From NCBI RefSeq assembly GCF_051020985.1, contig NC_134999.1, positions 37,543,160 to 37,607,159 of the forward strand: DNA of 64,000 nt, written 5' to 3'. The position numbers and the translations under genes are program-made. The notes below the pieces were generated by a model. The model searched no databases, was not told the origin of the DNA, and was given only the letters and a program-made list of their open reading frames with translations. Each line of letters starts with the position of its first letter. Within the stretch, counting starts at the first letter, position 1. Shown piece by piece: positions 1-12,028 of this stretch. This DNA is from Nomia melanderi. Its lineage: Eukaryota > Arthropoda > Insecta > Hymenoptera > Halictidae.

Positions 1-3000
1 GTACACTAATATGCTTCGCCAACGTTTCAATTTAAAAACGAAAGCAATTACTTTACATTATTTTCAGCTTCACAAAATTACTTTCACCGTTAATTTGAAA
101 ACAATAATCTTTGCATTATCTTTTCATTGGTACCTCTTTAGAAGAATTATTCTACTATTCTTTCTATTGGAAATATTATTCTATTATTAAGTAGACTATA
201 AAATCATTCACCAATGAATCAACAGACTACACTGAATTGTTAAAAATATCTTCAAGACACCGCCGTTGCGAGATACTGAAGCTTCCCTCCGCATCTCCTT
301 CGCGAAAGCTACGGACACGGCTTCACGGGCATAAATTCGTCGTACATCCCGTAGCCAGGATTTATTACCCATGAATCGTGGCGCGGAGGGGGCGGTTTAC
401 AATGGGCCAGCAAATTGCGGCCCGTTTATATCGATGGAGACGTTATAGCGGCCGGTGCGAACGAACAAGTGTGAAATCAGGTGCATCCATAATGCAAAGG
501 GATGGGATCGAAGCCCTGGAAACTCACCCCTGACTCGTATCTCGCGGCACCCCTTGCCAGGGGGAGGAAATCAATTAGACACGGGGCCGGAACGTTACAT
601 TTACGTCCGTCGTATCGAAAGACGAATCGTTCCGACGCCTAATTGCCCCCGTGAAAAACAACGCACGCGTAACACGTGTTTCGCGAATCGAGACGCGCGA
701 GTTCGCTGCTCTTTTCACCGATCTTTCGAAGCAGGTAACGAAATATAGTTAAATACAGCCGGCAGCAGTCGAATCGACAGCCACGGAGGAGGACGCTGAA
801 CAAAGAGCCGTAGGGGGTGGCGGGGGAGGACGGCTCTAACTTGCTAAGAATTAAAGTGAATCGCCCGGGGGTGGCTAAGGGTCGTAGCCTCCAGCGATTA
901 TACTAATAGTCGGGGCGTAGACAAGCTGATAGAGGGAACAGGGGTACGGCTGAGCTAATTGTTTTACACGACGGGAACTTCGTTTGGATAATTCTCGTGC
1001 ACCTTAACGCGTTTAAACTGGCGCGCAGGAAAAAATCTACGAAATTAAAACATCGCGCGCTTGTCGATGGCGCGCCGATGTTTGCATTTAAACATCGGCG
1101 CGGAGTTCGACTGACTGTTGAGCTTCAGTTGGAATTATCGTGGAAACGAGATGTGTTTCATTTTCGACAATCTTCTTGTCACATTTTCCTGTCATTTTCA
1201 TCGGGGAATATTCTTTGAAGTTGAAGACAGATACGAAGGTGTCTTCTGGAACACCGTTGCACTTGGTGTATCGTAAACAGCAAATAAATGTTATTTTACA
1301 GAACGTCTGCTTCATATTACTAGACGATTCAATATAGTGACACAATTTCCCGTGCGTTTTTGCAGCAACACGGTACATTTGACACGTTCCGCTGACTAAA
1401 GATACGTATCCCGATGGCCGAGGATACGGTGTACCGTCGAGGCGGAAGGAAACTCGACAGCGCGAGGGCGAACAATGGCCTCCTTCCTGGCAGGTTGATC
1501 CTGTTTGAGTAATGTTGAAATCTGGGGCGTTCCTGGGAAAGACCACCTGACCTCCGGCGTCCCTTCATCAGCGCTGGACCCTCCTGGACGAGTCATTCTC
1601 GTGTCCGCGGCGATGGATACACCGCCGTCGGATTAATGACGTCGGGACACCGTCACGGTCCACGAGTACCCGATATACTGATCGTAAAGGATCATAGTTA
1701 CCCCTTTCGGACCGTCTACGATACGACCAACGCTTACAACTAAACGATTAACGCTAGAACTGCCGGACATTCAAATCGACTATTCATAATTTAGAGGATC
1801 ATTTGTACCTAGAGTCCAAAATGTGTTATTTTGACGCGTGTAGTGATTCTAGTGTTAATTACTCATAGAACTTTCATGAGACCGGTATCAATTTCCATTG
1901 ATTTTTATCTTCTTCTTTACATAGTTCTTAATTCTGCTATGTATCTTTCAATTAGTCTAACACTCAACGGCTAAAATAAATAAACAATCGCTGCAAAGAT
2001 CAACAGTTTATAAGACTCTCCATAACAATTGTATAAGTTCGAGCGTTCATAGTACTTAAACCCAATCCCCTCTCCTTTCTCCTTGCCCAGACAGAACAGC
2101 TTAAACTCCTGATCTAAGAGCGATCAATTAAACCCGGTATATCTCGAGCGATAAGTCTCGCCCGCGGTCTTAAAGTATTTCCCTCGTCGCGGCGACGCGT
2201 TAAGCGTGCACGTTTCGAAACGTCGGAAGGACATCGTCTCGGCCGTCCCCCGGACGATCGTCCCGCGTCATCGGCGAAAGTCAAAAATTATTGGAATTTC
2301 GACACGGGTGACGTGGGTGAACGGTTTCCTCGGGAACCGGGACAGGTCGTTCGGGGATGGGCACACGCGGCCGGGTAATGGAAGATGTGATAATTTAGTA
2401 TGCACGGCGGAGTTTATTTGAATTTTATTGGCGGGCTCGGTGTCACGTGGGTCAACGCGTAGGAGTGGTGGCCGTGCCACAAGGGGGTCCCTCTTTCGCT
2501 TTATCGGATCGGGGGAGAGACGACGCTCCTCCCGTTTTCTCGTTTCCCCGAGGGGACACTTCCGTCCGACCAATATCGCTTCCTCTCTCTCCCCCAGCAA
2601 CCCCCCTCCTCCTTACCGGCGTCTCGCTCTGTATCAGCCTCTCCGTCTATCTCTCCTTCGGTCCCTGTTTCTCCAGCTTCGCCGCTTTCTTTTTCTATTT
2701 TTCACCCTCTCCTGGGCCGCTTCCAATATCTTTCTAAGTTCTCCGAGCCGGCCATGAATAAACTATTCCCCCGACTTTGAATATCTGAACGTTTTGCGCG
2801 GGGTAATGGGACCGCCATCGAGGGACCAACCGCAGAAAAGTACCGGAGAGGATGATATCGATTGATCGACGCGCGCCCCGTGGATGGGGGTAACGGCATT
2901 GGTCGGCGGGTGCCATCCTTCAATTTTTGGAAAAACGATATACGGAGACGGGGGATGAAGGAGAACGGCGTCTTGAGACTTCCGGGGCTTCGAATTCGCG

Positions 3001-5400
3001 GTACACGGAGACGTTCGCCGTCTTCTCGCATAAAATACGGCTCGACATCGGCCCGATGAAATCGCCGTTCGGCTGCCGGTGGCGAACCGACAGGGTGATC
3101 TTTATTCCTACCCCGATCAGGGGGCGATTAATTTTTCGTCGCTTCTGACGCTGATGAAATCAAGCAGTCAGCATAATGAGTAGCGTTGTCTGCCGCGCAA
3201 TTCATCGGATGTCGCGGGTGGGTGGGTGGCGAAGGACGGCGCGGGGTTATTAATATTCAGGACGAAGAACGGGAGTCGAGAGCAGTGCCGAGTGACAAAT
3301 ACCTCGCGCCCCGTCCCAACCCCGGAACGGCTCAACTCTGTAATTAACGCTAATCTCCCGGCCGTTCCTCCGACACCGTACCACCCACTTCGTCTTCTCT
3401 CCCGCCTCTATACTTACCGAGCCATAAGGGTGGCCTTAAACAGCCTCTCGAGTCGATTCCCGGTTGAAGAGGATCTATGATTCCTTCACGCTGGAAAATG
3501 GCGGCTTGAAGAGTGGCCGGCGGTTCACCGAAATCGACGTTTCGCTGAGGGAGGATCGGAGACAGGCGTTCGTCGAAGGGATGAAAAATATTTTCACGCT
3601 CGGACTTGTTACTTCGTTGGTCATTTCCTCGTGATGTGGTGGAAGAAACATTTCACCACGTGGTGGTGAGACACAATTCGCTCCGCGCATATTTTTGCAA
3701 GTATTAACCGGACAGGTGCGTTTATCTTGAGTTGTGTATATTTGAATTTACAAAACTGGAAGCTGAATTGCTGCTCTTGCGCGCGGACGTATGCACGGAA
3801 ATTAACGGCGCAGGAATGGTTTCACTTCTTGGGAACTTTGATGCTTTGGATACTTTTCCAGGTTCCAATGAAGTCTATCTAATTCGCTAGTCGAAGTGAT
3901 TCCACTGGCGTTTCGTCGAAAGGTGATCGGTAAATGTTCATTTTTGGGAGGATGCAGTAAAGGTAATGTGAGACGCACGGTGAAACGCGAGAGACGGATA
4001 GGAGCGTCCCTGCGAGGTCAAAGGACGAAGATTCCTTCATCCACTTCCTGCGATATGGTCGTCGCTGGTGGTTGCGCGCCTCGGTTAGCACTTGGTGGAC
4101 TAAAATAGCGAGTCAGCCGACCGCGAATATCCTTGATTAAACGCAAAAAAGCTTCGAGACCTACGCTCGCTTCGCGCTCTGGCCGTGGCTGCGTTTTTTC
4201 GCCACCCTCCGCCATCACGACGGTCGGGTTTGAGCGTGGAATTGGATTGGCCGTCTTTCCTCTCGTTCTCTTTCCCCTCTCGTCAGTTCTTTCCCTCCAC
4301 GGACAGAAAGAAACGCTGCCAGTTCTGAAGCTTCTGGGGACTCGATTAGAGCCAGCATGCGACATCAGAAGCACATGAGCGCACACGTCTCTGGGCATCC
4401 CTTAAATTGTTGTACCTTGCTTCGACCAGCTTTGCTGCCCGTCGGTTCACCTGCCTGATGTTCCTACCGTATTTCACGCAGCTTGTAAATCAATCGTTTT
4501 CTCGCAAGGAAGTTGCAACCCAGATCTATGTCCCCCATAACGTCTACGGAAAACTATTCATCCCGTCAACGTGTCCTCTACGAGACGTCTACTTCTTGGT
4601 TTCTTCATAACGTCGATGACTCGGCGACTCCCAGGAATTGCGTCCGTAGACGTGGCTCTCTTCAGTCCTCAAGAATTCGAAAAGTCAACGCTATTTATTA
4701 CTACACGGGGGTTGATATCGTAGATGTAGCTTAGTAATTGCTCTGAACTATTACACGGTATTGTAAGTAGTCACGTTGTAGGGGTGTAGGTTTATAATCA
4801 GGGATGACGGTGTACGAAACAATGTGCTCCAGCGTCTGAGCATGAAGAGCGAGTTGCGTGTGACAATTGGGGGTGATGTCGGAGCACGGTGATATATGGT
4901 TGAAGTGAGTTCGGGAAACGCCACGTGCCTCGCCACCTTGTACACGTTTCTGAGAGGATTACTGGTTTAATGCGACACATTAAACTGTGCTGCCACCGAA
5001 ATCGTTTCAGAATCTTTTGACTCTAAGTATCTAGAATCTTTGGCCGAGCCCAATAATTCCTAGTTAAAGGATCCTCAGCTTTGCTTTGCGAAAAAGAGAT
5101 CCTAGGGACATTATCGCGACACAACCAGCGCATTCGAAGTTGCCAGCAGATGGAAACGGTCGTCTACCCTTGAAGATTTCCTTCCCTCTTCGTGTTCAAG
5201 GGTAGCGTTGATCGTCGATAAACGAAATCTCTTCATTCTCGACGGCGAAGAAACATTCTCCGGCGCCGACGATAGGGGACGCCTAATATGTTGGCCTTGA
5301 AATCCATCCTCAAGCCGCGTTTCTAATGCAAACGTAAACATGGATCAGCTGATTGCATTTTTCCGCTCCAATCAGAAGGAACGAAACAATCAGTTCGACG
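1..5400. other. Intergenic, no recognisable gene
   Basis: I see no exon chain or known protein domain on either strand here. Open frames are short, lack splice logic and have composition like the surrounding DNA. The stretch 2,160-3,500 is richer in C+G and CpG, and 2,460-2,740 is strongly pyrimidine-rich on the plus strand. A small TTAA-bounded element sits at 1,748-1,858 and is listed separately. The block could hold distal regulatory DNA or UTR of a gene outside the window; nothing in the sequence decides this. Confidence 0.5.
1748..1858. mobile_element. Short TTAA-bounded MITE-like element, family B
   Basis: A 111-bp segment starts and ends in TTAA. Its left end reads TTAACGCTAGAACTGCCGG and its right end TGATTCTAGTGTTAA, so the inner ends are imperfect inverted repeats of CACTAGAA type. 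The same ends occur at 46,018-46,187. TTAA duplication with short inverted repeats is typical of piggyBac-like non-autonomous elements; the class assignment is inferred. No coding capacity. Confidence 0.5.
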
Positions 5401-5405
5401 TCCCA

Positions 5406-5411
5406 ATATAA
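5406..5411 (+). promoter_or_regulatory. TATA box candidate for the PPT2 gene
   Basis: TATAAA lies 64 bp upstream of the PPT2 start codon at 5,475, a spacing that allows a short 5' UTR. Initiation was not tested and no clear initiator is visible. Confidence 0.35.
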
Positions 5412-5474
5412 ACGGGACCTTAATCCGACATGATGCGATGCTCTTGACAGTTCTACGATTCATTTAGTGTAGCG

Positions 5475-6596
5475 ATGACTATGGTAAACTTTAGCTTTAT
5501 TTTCTCGTTTATACTGATAAGTGTGTTCTTCAATGGTGTTCACAATTATCACGCCGTGGTCGTTATCCATGGCGTGCTCACGGGGAGCGAGAGTATGCAA
5601 CTTATCAGCGATCGTATTCAGGCGGTAAGTGCATTTTTAGGAACGGGAAGGACGCTTCAGATGTCGCGTCTGCTCCAATTCAACGGGTGAAAAAATTGAA
5701 ATCTTCGAAATGAAATCTTAGATGCATCCTGGAACCCAAATTTACAATACACCAAGGTACGGGGGATGGAGCAGTTTGGAGCCGATGTGGAAGCAGGTCG
5801 ATGAAATAGGGACCGATGTTATTTCTATCGGCGCCGCGTTTCCCGAGGGAATAAATTTAATCGGGTACAGTCAAGGTGGCTTGCTGGCTAGGGCCATACT
5901 GCAAAGATTCCCCGATCATAATGTGAGGAACTTTATCTCTTTGAGCTCGCCACAGGCAGGACAATATGGAAGTATGCGACCGCAGCGCCATTTTCGGAAA
6001 CGAACAAAGGAGTTTGTATTTCAAATGTTTGTTTCGATTTTCAGCGCGATTCCTGCATTTATTTTTCCCGGATCTAGTGTGCGAGACCGCTTACGAGCTC
6101 TTTTACTCGAAAGTCGGCCAAAGTATCAGCATCGCTAATTATTGGAACGATCCTCATCGTCAGGTTTGTATGTCGTCTTTTTTATTGTTGTTTGTTCAAA
6201 GTTTTACTAGTTTTCATTGTTTTTTCTTTCGTTATTCCGCAGCAATTATACTATAAGTACAGTCGATTTCTCCCGTATGTGAATAATGAAAGGAATACGA
6301 CGAAATCCGAAAAATTTAAACGGGGTATTACCAAACTGAAGCACATGGTGCTCATTGGAAGTCCCGAGGACGGGGTAATTACTCCGTGGCAAAGCAGTCA
6401 CTTCGGATTCTTCGATGCCAATGAAACTGTGATAGACATGCATAATAGATCTATTTATATGGACGATTCGATTGGATTAAAGACGCTAGAGGAGAGCGGC
6501 AGACTCACGCTCATTACAGTACCTAATGTTCCTCATTATGAGTGGCACAAAAATGTGTCTATAGTCGATGACTTTTTACTGCCATATTTAGATTAA
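5475..6596 (+). CDS. Ppt2: Lysosomal thioesterase PPT2-like (palmitoyl-protein thioesterase 2)
   Basis: Four coding exons, 5475-5624, 5722-5971, 6045-6163 and 6243-6596, join in phase to 290 aa. A hydrophobic signal peptide covers about residues 1-24, followed by the alpha/beta-hydrolase strand HAVVVIHG. The nucleophile elbow is GYSQGG, the acid is probably D in EDGVITPW, and the histidine is in NVPHYEW. The stretch DGVITPWQSSHFGFFDANET is close to vertebrate PPT2 as I remember it and unlike PPT1. PPT2 hydrolyses long-chain acyl thioesters in the lysosome and is not interchangeable with PPT1. An ATG two codons further in (5,481) is an alternative start. The gene is convergent with the serine carboxypeptidase downstream. 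Length matches the family (about 285-300 aa). Confidence 0.92.
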
Positions 6597-6864
6597 TACG
6601 AATCATTTAGAATTAAGAATTGACGTGTAACGCGGAGGGCAGTTCGCGTTAAGAAGCAAGACTTCGATAGATCATGACAAGACATGTAACTGTACAAATT
6701 TTTACAAATGACCAGAAGTTTTTGGATGTAATAAGGATCTGAATATTCTGTAAAGGGTATATAAAATCGGAGTATTCAAAGATAAGTAAATACCTCTTAT
6801 ACATATGTAAAACGAATTTTAGAGGCAGCTCAATAATATGATGCTTATGTACATATTTTTATCT

Positions 6865-6870
6865 TTTATT
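6865..6870 (-). terminator. Polyadenylation signal of the serine carboxypeptidase
   Basis: Plus-strand TTTATT gives AATAAA on the minus strand, about 185 bp downstream of the carboxypeptidase stop. It lies 4 bp from the AATAAA of the convergent PPT2 gene. Confidence 0.5.
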
Positions 6871-6873
6871 GCC

Positions 6874-6879
6874 AATAAA
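6874..6879 (+). terminator. Polyadenylation signal of PPT2
   Basis: AATAAA lies about 280 bp after the PPT2 stop codon and is the first canonical signal downstream. Cleavage 10-25 bp later would make the PPT2 3' UTR overlap that of the minus-strand neighbour. Confidence 0.55.
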
Positions 6880-7055
6880 TGTTTACTAGATACTTACAAA
6901 ATTGGCTACAATACACTGTCATGCTTCTTTCTGAGTATACATTAAGTTTATAAATTTTTATCTTAAAATTAGGTTTCCTCGTAAATTGTTAAATCATTAA
7001 CATAGCCTTGATGGAGATATTATCACACATGTTTTTAAATGCTGATTACAGGTAT

Positions 7056-8605
7056 TTAAAAATTTTTATTGTGTGTAAAACGCGTGATAAGATCGAATGC
7101 CCATAGTGGCTGATCAGAAGGAACCATATGCCCAGCATTCCTTACCAGGACTTCTGTTAAATTATCAACTGTTTTTGTGTAACCTGCTAGCTCTTTACCA
7201 ACCCACCATTGTTTTCTCTTGGCTGTTTTATATTTTTCTGCACCAGACCAGTCTAGATTACGTAAATAATTTTCTGTCAGAGGGTATGCAACAATAATAT
7301 CAAGCTGACCATTGTATATTAAAACTTTGTAATGCTTAGTCAGGTCTGTTATCAATATTGCCAAAGACTGCATAACATCTCCTTTCAAGTGTTCTTCCAC
7401 TGTTTTTGCTTCAACATTGAAGGAACAATTACCAACATGTATAGCTTTTCTAGATTCTGGCTTCTGAAGCCATTCTGACATATAGTCAGCCTTGCTAGGA
7501 TCCTCATTGTACAAGTAATTGAAGTAGAAATCAAACCCAGTTAAATTTTTAAATAATGATGGATAACCAATTAAGTCACCATCGAGTAACATATCAAACA
7601 GGCTGAAAGCATCTATATATTTTTTCTCTTTAATTAGATTTCTACCCTGCTCCTCATACTTGTGGAACAAATCTCTGCCATTTGCATCAATTAATCCTAA
7701 TTGATACAAATAGTCTCCATACAGCAACTGATTCTCTGGATCAGTTAATCCATTCCCAATTGCTAAACCCTTCAAATTTATTTTTGTTTCTGCTTTGATA
7801 TTAAAGTCTTTGATAGCATGGGATACAGCAGGTACATACTTTCCAGCATAAGATTCGCCAGTTACATAAAAATCATTGGTTTGAAGTTCAGGGAATAATG
7901 TAAAGAACTGAACCAATAATGTATGTACATCCCTTCCCACATGTGTTTCATTAGTTGCATACCCCTTCTCATTTTCAGTAAAACTAAACCCAGTACCAAC
8001 AGGATTATCAATATATAATAAATTATGTGATTGATTCCAAGAGTATTTGCGTTTTTGAAGGGTTTTATTTGCATTGATAAAGAAAGGACCATTCTCCATA
8101 AATAAACCAAACATTGATGTTGCCCCAGGGCCACCTTGTAGCCATAACACTACAGGGGCTGTTTTTGGGTCGTGCTATTTAAAAATAAAAGTCTCATTTA
8201 CATTTTAATATATTTCCTTTGTTTCCCAGATTAGATAAGACTTAATCAGAATGGTAGATAACAACAATTGAAACTAATATTTTAATTCTCCGTATTATTA
8301 CTTACCGCAGCAGGGAAGAACCAGAAGAATAAGTTCGAATTGTATTCTTTATTCACGGTAATGTAGCCAGCGTAACTGCTAACATCGTACATTTCTTTAT
8401 TCTGTACAAGAGCTTTATTTCGAGCATCTTCTATATGACCGCTTTCAATCAATGGCGTCAAGAAGAGCGGCTCGCCGACATCAACATCGAATGGCAGTGG
8501 ATATTGCTTCAATTTCGGATACATATTCGTGAATCCTCTTGCATTCTCAATACCAATTGAAATAAAGAATAAAAACTGTAGAACTGATACTATTGTGGCC
8601 GTCAT
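7056..8605 (-). CDS. Serine carboxypeptidase, CPVL / venom serine carboxypeptidase-like
   Basis: Two exons, 8306-8605 and 7056-8174, join at phase 0 into 472 aa, close to bee venom serine carboxypeptidases and vertebrate CPVL (about 470 aa). A signal peptide covers about residues 1-24. Family S10 features are all visible: the oxyanion-hole segment [21 protein letters not shown], the nucleophile in [10 protein letters not shown], the aspartate in [11 protein letters not shown] and the histidine in [12 protein letters not shown]. Family members remove C-terminal residues at acid pH in lysosomes or as secreted enzymes; in bees one copy is a venom component. Sequence alone does not tell whether this one is venom-expressed. 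It is convergent with PPT2 and divergent from the coiled-coil gene. Confidence 0.9.
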
Positions 8606-9686
8606 CTTTCACGTTAATAGTCACGATAAACCGTGACCTATCCAAACTTTCCCTTTCAATACTAAACGAGAACTGCGTCTAATTACACTTGAACGTGACC
8701 CGGATATCATGACCCCAACGGAGAAAATGATTTTTCATATTCTTCCCTACATCCTCCGCAGTTCGAAAGTACCGCCAGCGCCATCTGCAGCCGGAGGATC
8801 GTATCACTCTCGAATTAATCGAAGAATCATGTCGCCTGATAGAAGCACAGTGTAACGTCGAGCTCCATTTAATCGCATTTAATTGGAGAAGAAAATGATG
8901 TCCATTGATTTGGTATAGTAAATTTTGTTTTATATTTATCCATTAATATTTTTCTATTTATAAACATTGTATTATTCTTCGATATGCTTAGAATATTAGA
9001 TGTATTCTATATCCTATCAGAACCTTAAGTTTCATTGGACTTAAGGCTACCTCATAAAAGCGAAAATAGTTAGTTTTACTTGTATCTTTTTACAGGAATA
9101 GAGAGCGTTCGATAGCCTTAAATATATTACAATTTGTAGCCTTTGTTGATACATTTAATTTTGCAACAAGAAAGATGAAACTTAAACATCCCCAGAATTC
9201 AAATCAGTACTATTTATAATGTAGATGGCGATGTAAGTTGTAACGAATCTGTGTCAGCTGACTTACCAAACAAGTTAATTTAAATCAGTTATTCATCGAG
9301 GTTCATGTCCGGTAATTTAACCGAAGGTTACTGGGGAATTGTTGCTATTTTTAACTCATCGAATACATAATGCCGTACACGATTGTGCCACAGTAAATAA
9401 ACTTGTGCTGTTCTGATTGACTGGTGCAAACTAATTAAGGGCATTGAATTTGCACAATGAATATTCGTTTGAGGGTTCAAAATAATCTGTTTTGTTGGAC
9501 ATTGTGATTAAAAAGAAGGGAGAAACGGACTTGTGTTAAAGAGCTTTAAAAATCACTGTCAAATATACATTATTCTTTAGCCAATTAAGTTTTAATAAAG
9601 TTCCTAAGGAAATTGTATTTTTATTCACACAGATATTGTGTGTCCCTTGTTGTTCAAATAAAATATAGTTTATATACAAAAAGAAA
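8606..9686. other. Divergent intergenic region between carboxypeptidase and coiled-coil gene
   Basis: About 1.1 kb between two start codons pointing away from each other. It must hold both promoters and 5' UTRs. No TATA box, long open frame or repeat stands out. Confidence 0.5.
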
Positions 9687-10622
9687 ATGAATGACTCTTT
9701 CTTAGAAGACTTGGATTTGGTACCCACAGATACTAAAACTGTTAATACCCATACAATAGACAGACATATAACAACAAGAGCTGTTACATCCACTCCACTG
9801 CATCAGTTGCAATCAACTAAAGGAGACAATCTAAATCATAAAATTGAGCACCCTACATATGTTGAGAAACAATCAATTTTGAAAGAATACACCGCGAAAG
9901 AAACAAAGAAATTAGGAGAACATGATACGAGAAAGCAACAGATGAAAGTTAAGATCTCAGAGAAGAGAGAAAGAACAGTTAGTGACAGTAAATTGAAGCC
10001 CATTGAGAACAAAGTAAAACCTGATGATCATGAAATTAAAGATGACATCAGGTCAAGGGCTAGGGAGACAAGAGTAAGAATCAGTGACACTAAAGTCACA
10101 TTCAAAGACCGTACTAGACGTTCTGGAAGTTATAAGGAAAATAATCAAGCATTGGATGCATGTGTTAAAGAAAATAGTAGACCTCCAGACAGTTCTAAGG
10201 AAGCTACTTCTCATGTAGAAGTCCCTAAAGAAAAAACAAAAAGTCATGAGCCCGTTAAAAATCCAGATACCAAAGAAAGTGATTCTGCTGCTCTGCTTAA
10301 TGATATTAGAGATATTGTGAGCATGCAAACAAAACAAGAGAGCTCAAAACTTTTGAGAGCAATGCAAGAATTACATTTCAATGCTCAAGCAAATTTGGTA
10401 AAGCAATTAATGATCCAAACAGATGAATTAATTAATGAAATGCATCCCACTAAAGATTCAAGTAAAATGAGGTGCTTAATAGAACAAAATGAGAGATTAA
10501 AGGAGGATATTGTTATTTTGCAAAAACAAAATGAGGAGCTGCAGAAAAAAGTAGAAGAATTGGAATTTCTGAAACAAGAAAACCTTACACTAAAGTTGAA
10601 ATGCAAGGAGCTATTGAAATAG
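9687..10622 (+). CDS. Uncharacterised coiled-coil protein, single exon
   Basis: An uninterrupted 311-aa frame starts at an ATG in a favourable context (AAAATGA). I do not recognise the family. Residues 1-20 are acidic and hydrophobic (DSFLEDLDLVP). Residues about 60-200 are rich in Lys, Glu, Ser and Arg and look disordered. From about residue 210 to the end there is a long coiled coil with Leu/Ile heptads, including NEELQKKVEELEFLKQEN. There is no signal peptide or membrane segment, so the protein is probably cytoplasmic or nuclear. A polyadenylation signal follows the stop by about 167 bp. The lack of introns contrasts with its neighbours and could reflect retroposition or a simple short gene. 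A centrosome- or spindle-associated role would be a guess from the coiled coil only. Confidence 0.75.
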   Translation: MNDSFLEDLDLVPTDTKTVNTHTIDRHITTRAVTSTPLHQLQSTKGDNLNHKIEHPTYVEKQSILKEYTAKETKKLGEHDTRKQQMKVKISEKRERTVSDSKLKPIENKVKPDDHEIKDDIRSRARETRVRISDTKVTFKDRTRRSGSYKENNQALDACVKENSRPPDSSKEATSHVEVPKEKTKSHEPVKNPDTKESDSAALLNDIRDIVSMQTKQESSKLLRAMQELHFNAQANLVKQLMIQTDELINEMHPTKDSSKMRCLIEQNERLKEDIVILQKQNEELQKKVEELEFLKQENLTLKLKCKELLK

Positions 10623-10788
10623 TAGCTGGAACTGCTAGGCTTTTTAACCTAGGGCAATCCTAGGGTGACCCTGAGTGTTTAGGAAGTTGATGAAGAAATG
10701 ATCCATTCCATTCTATTGCCTGCACACGTTTTCCTTACACAATACATTTGAAACTGTTATGTATTAAGTGATAATGATTAATTAGATT

Positions 10789-10794
10789 AATAAA
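10789..10794 (+). terminator. Polyadenylation signal of the coiled-coil gene
   Basis: AATAAA lies about 167 bp past the stop codon at 10,622 and is followed by a T-rich stretch, as expected of a cleavage region. Confidence 0.55.
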
Positions 10795-10900
10795 AGACTA
10801 TATTTTTTACTAATATTTTTAACCTTTAAAAACGTATTATCCATGTTTAATATTCGTGTTCCCAAAATGGTTGAAATTGCATTGGTTTGTGGTTGATATA

Positions 10901-10906
10901 TTTATT
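10901..10906 (-). terminator. Possible distal polyadenylation signal of Piezo
   Basis: Minus-strand AATAAA about 1.1 kb after the Piezo stop. No nearer canonical signal was noticed, so the stretch 10,907-12,028 may be Piezo 3' UTR. Variant signals closer to the stop cannot be excluded. Confidence 0.3.
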
Positions 10907-12028
10907 AAAAGAAAATTTTTTAATCGTTTTCTGTACAAAACTGTTGAATAAACTACTTTTCACGGAACTGAGTTATGTATTCCCCATAGAAAAGATCATC
11001 GTTGAAATCATGGAAAAGAACAAAGTCGATCGATTTCGAACAATTTATATTTGAAGATACTTTTAAAAAGCGTATCGAGGTGACATGACAATGCTTTGAC
11101 AAAATCTAGATCATAAAATGTATATTTACAAATAATGATGCCATTGTGATATTAAATCTCTGTTAAATGTAATTCATACATGTACATATAAAACGAGCGT
11201 AAAACGCATGGCTAAATAGCCAGGTAATGTTCGAGCGACAGCTAAATGTTTCGACGATTAGAAAAGGTATAAAAGAGAACTAAGAATCGCGACGACGGCA
11301 GTTTCGGAGATATATGCTTGTTAATCCTCGAGGATTTAACAATTTCTTCTTTATGTACGTAGATTGCGATCTTAAATGCAATATGCTAGGAAATGCACTT
11401 CGGTTTAATCGTGAATCCTGATAAATGATAATTAAAAACAAAGCACTATCTCTAGTACGATACGATGTATCACTCGAAGACTGCGAAATGTATAAAGCGT
11501 TTGTGACAAAATTATTTCCTCGTGTGACAGGCGTGTCATGATCCGAATATTAATTATACATTAATAAATGCTATATAATAAATATTAAAATAAAGGTCTG
11601 TAAAAGGTTTGCAGTACGTTTCTGAAACAAAGACGGTAGAACGTATTCTTAAGTTCTTCATAAATCTTCAGCCGTTTCTTTGTTACTTCTTGTCATGTTA
11701 GTTTCTTCCTCGCGCCATCCCTATTCCGTTATATACATATTCATTTACGATAGACTTTTTTTAGGTAGGAACAATCTCAACAAACACGGTGGTCGTAAAT
11801 TCCTGAGTTTTTAAGAGCTTCCATGGCGTTCGCTGCGCCACCATTCGCAATCGCGCTACCTATTGTCTTCATTCCAAATTGTCAACGGTTTCCTCATATA
11901 AATTCTCTTGCACTTCATATAACAAATTACTTATAATAATTATTATAACATTCTCTGAAGTTTCTCGCTCGAAGTAGATTTTAATCGAGGACTAAAGCTT
12001 TCCGCCATTTTCTTCACAGTCTGATCAT

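Noticed and set aside
455..748. 97-aa plus-strand open frame
   Set aside because: Low-complexity translation of CpG-rich DNA, no splice context, no domain.
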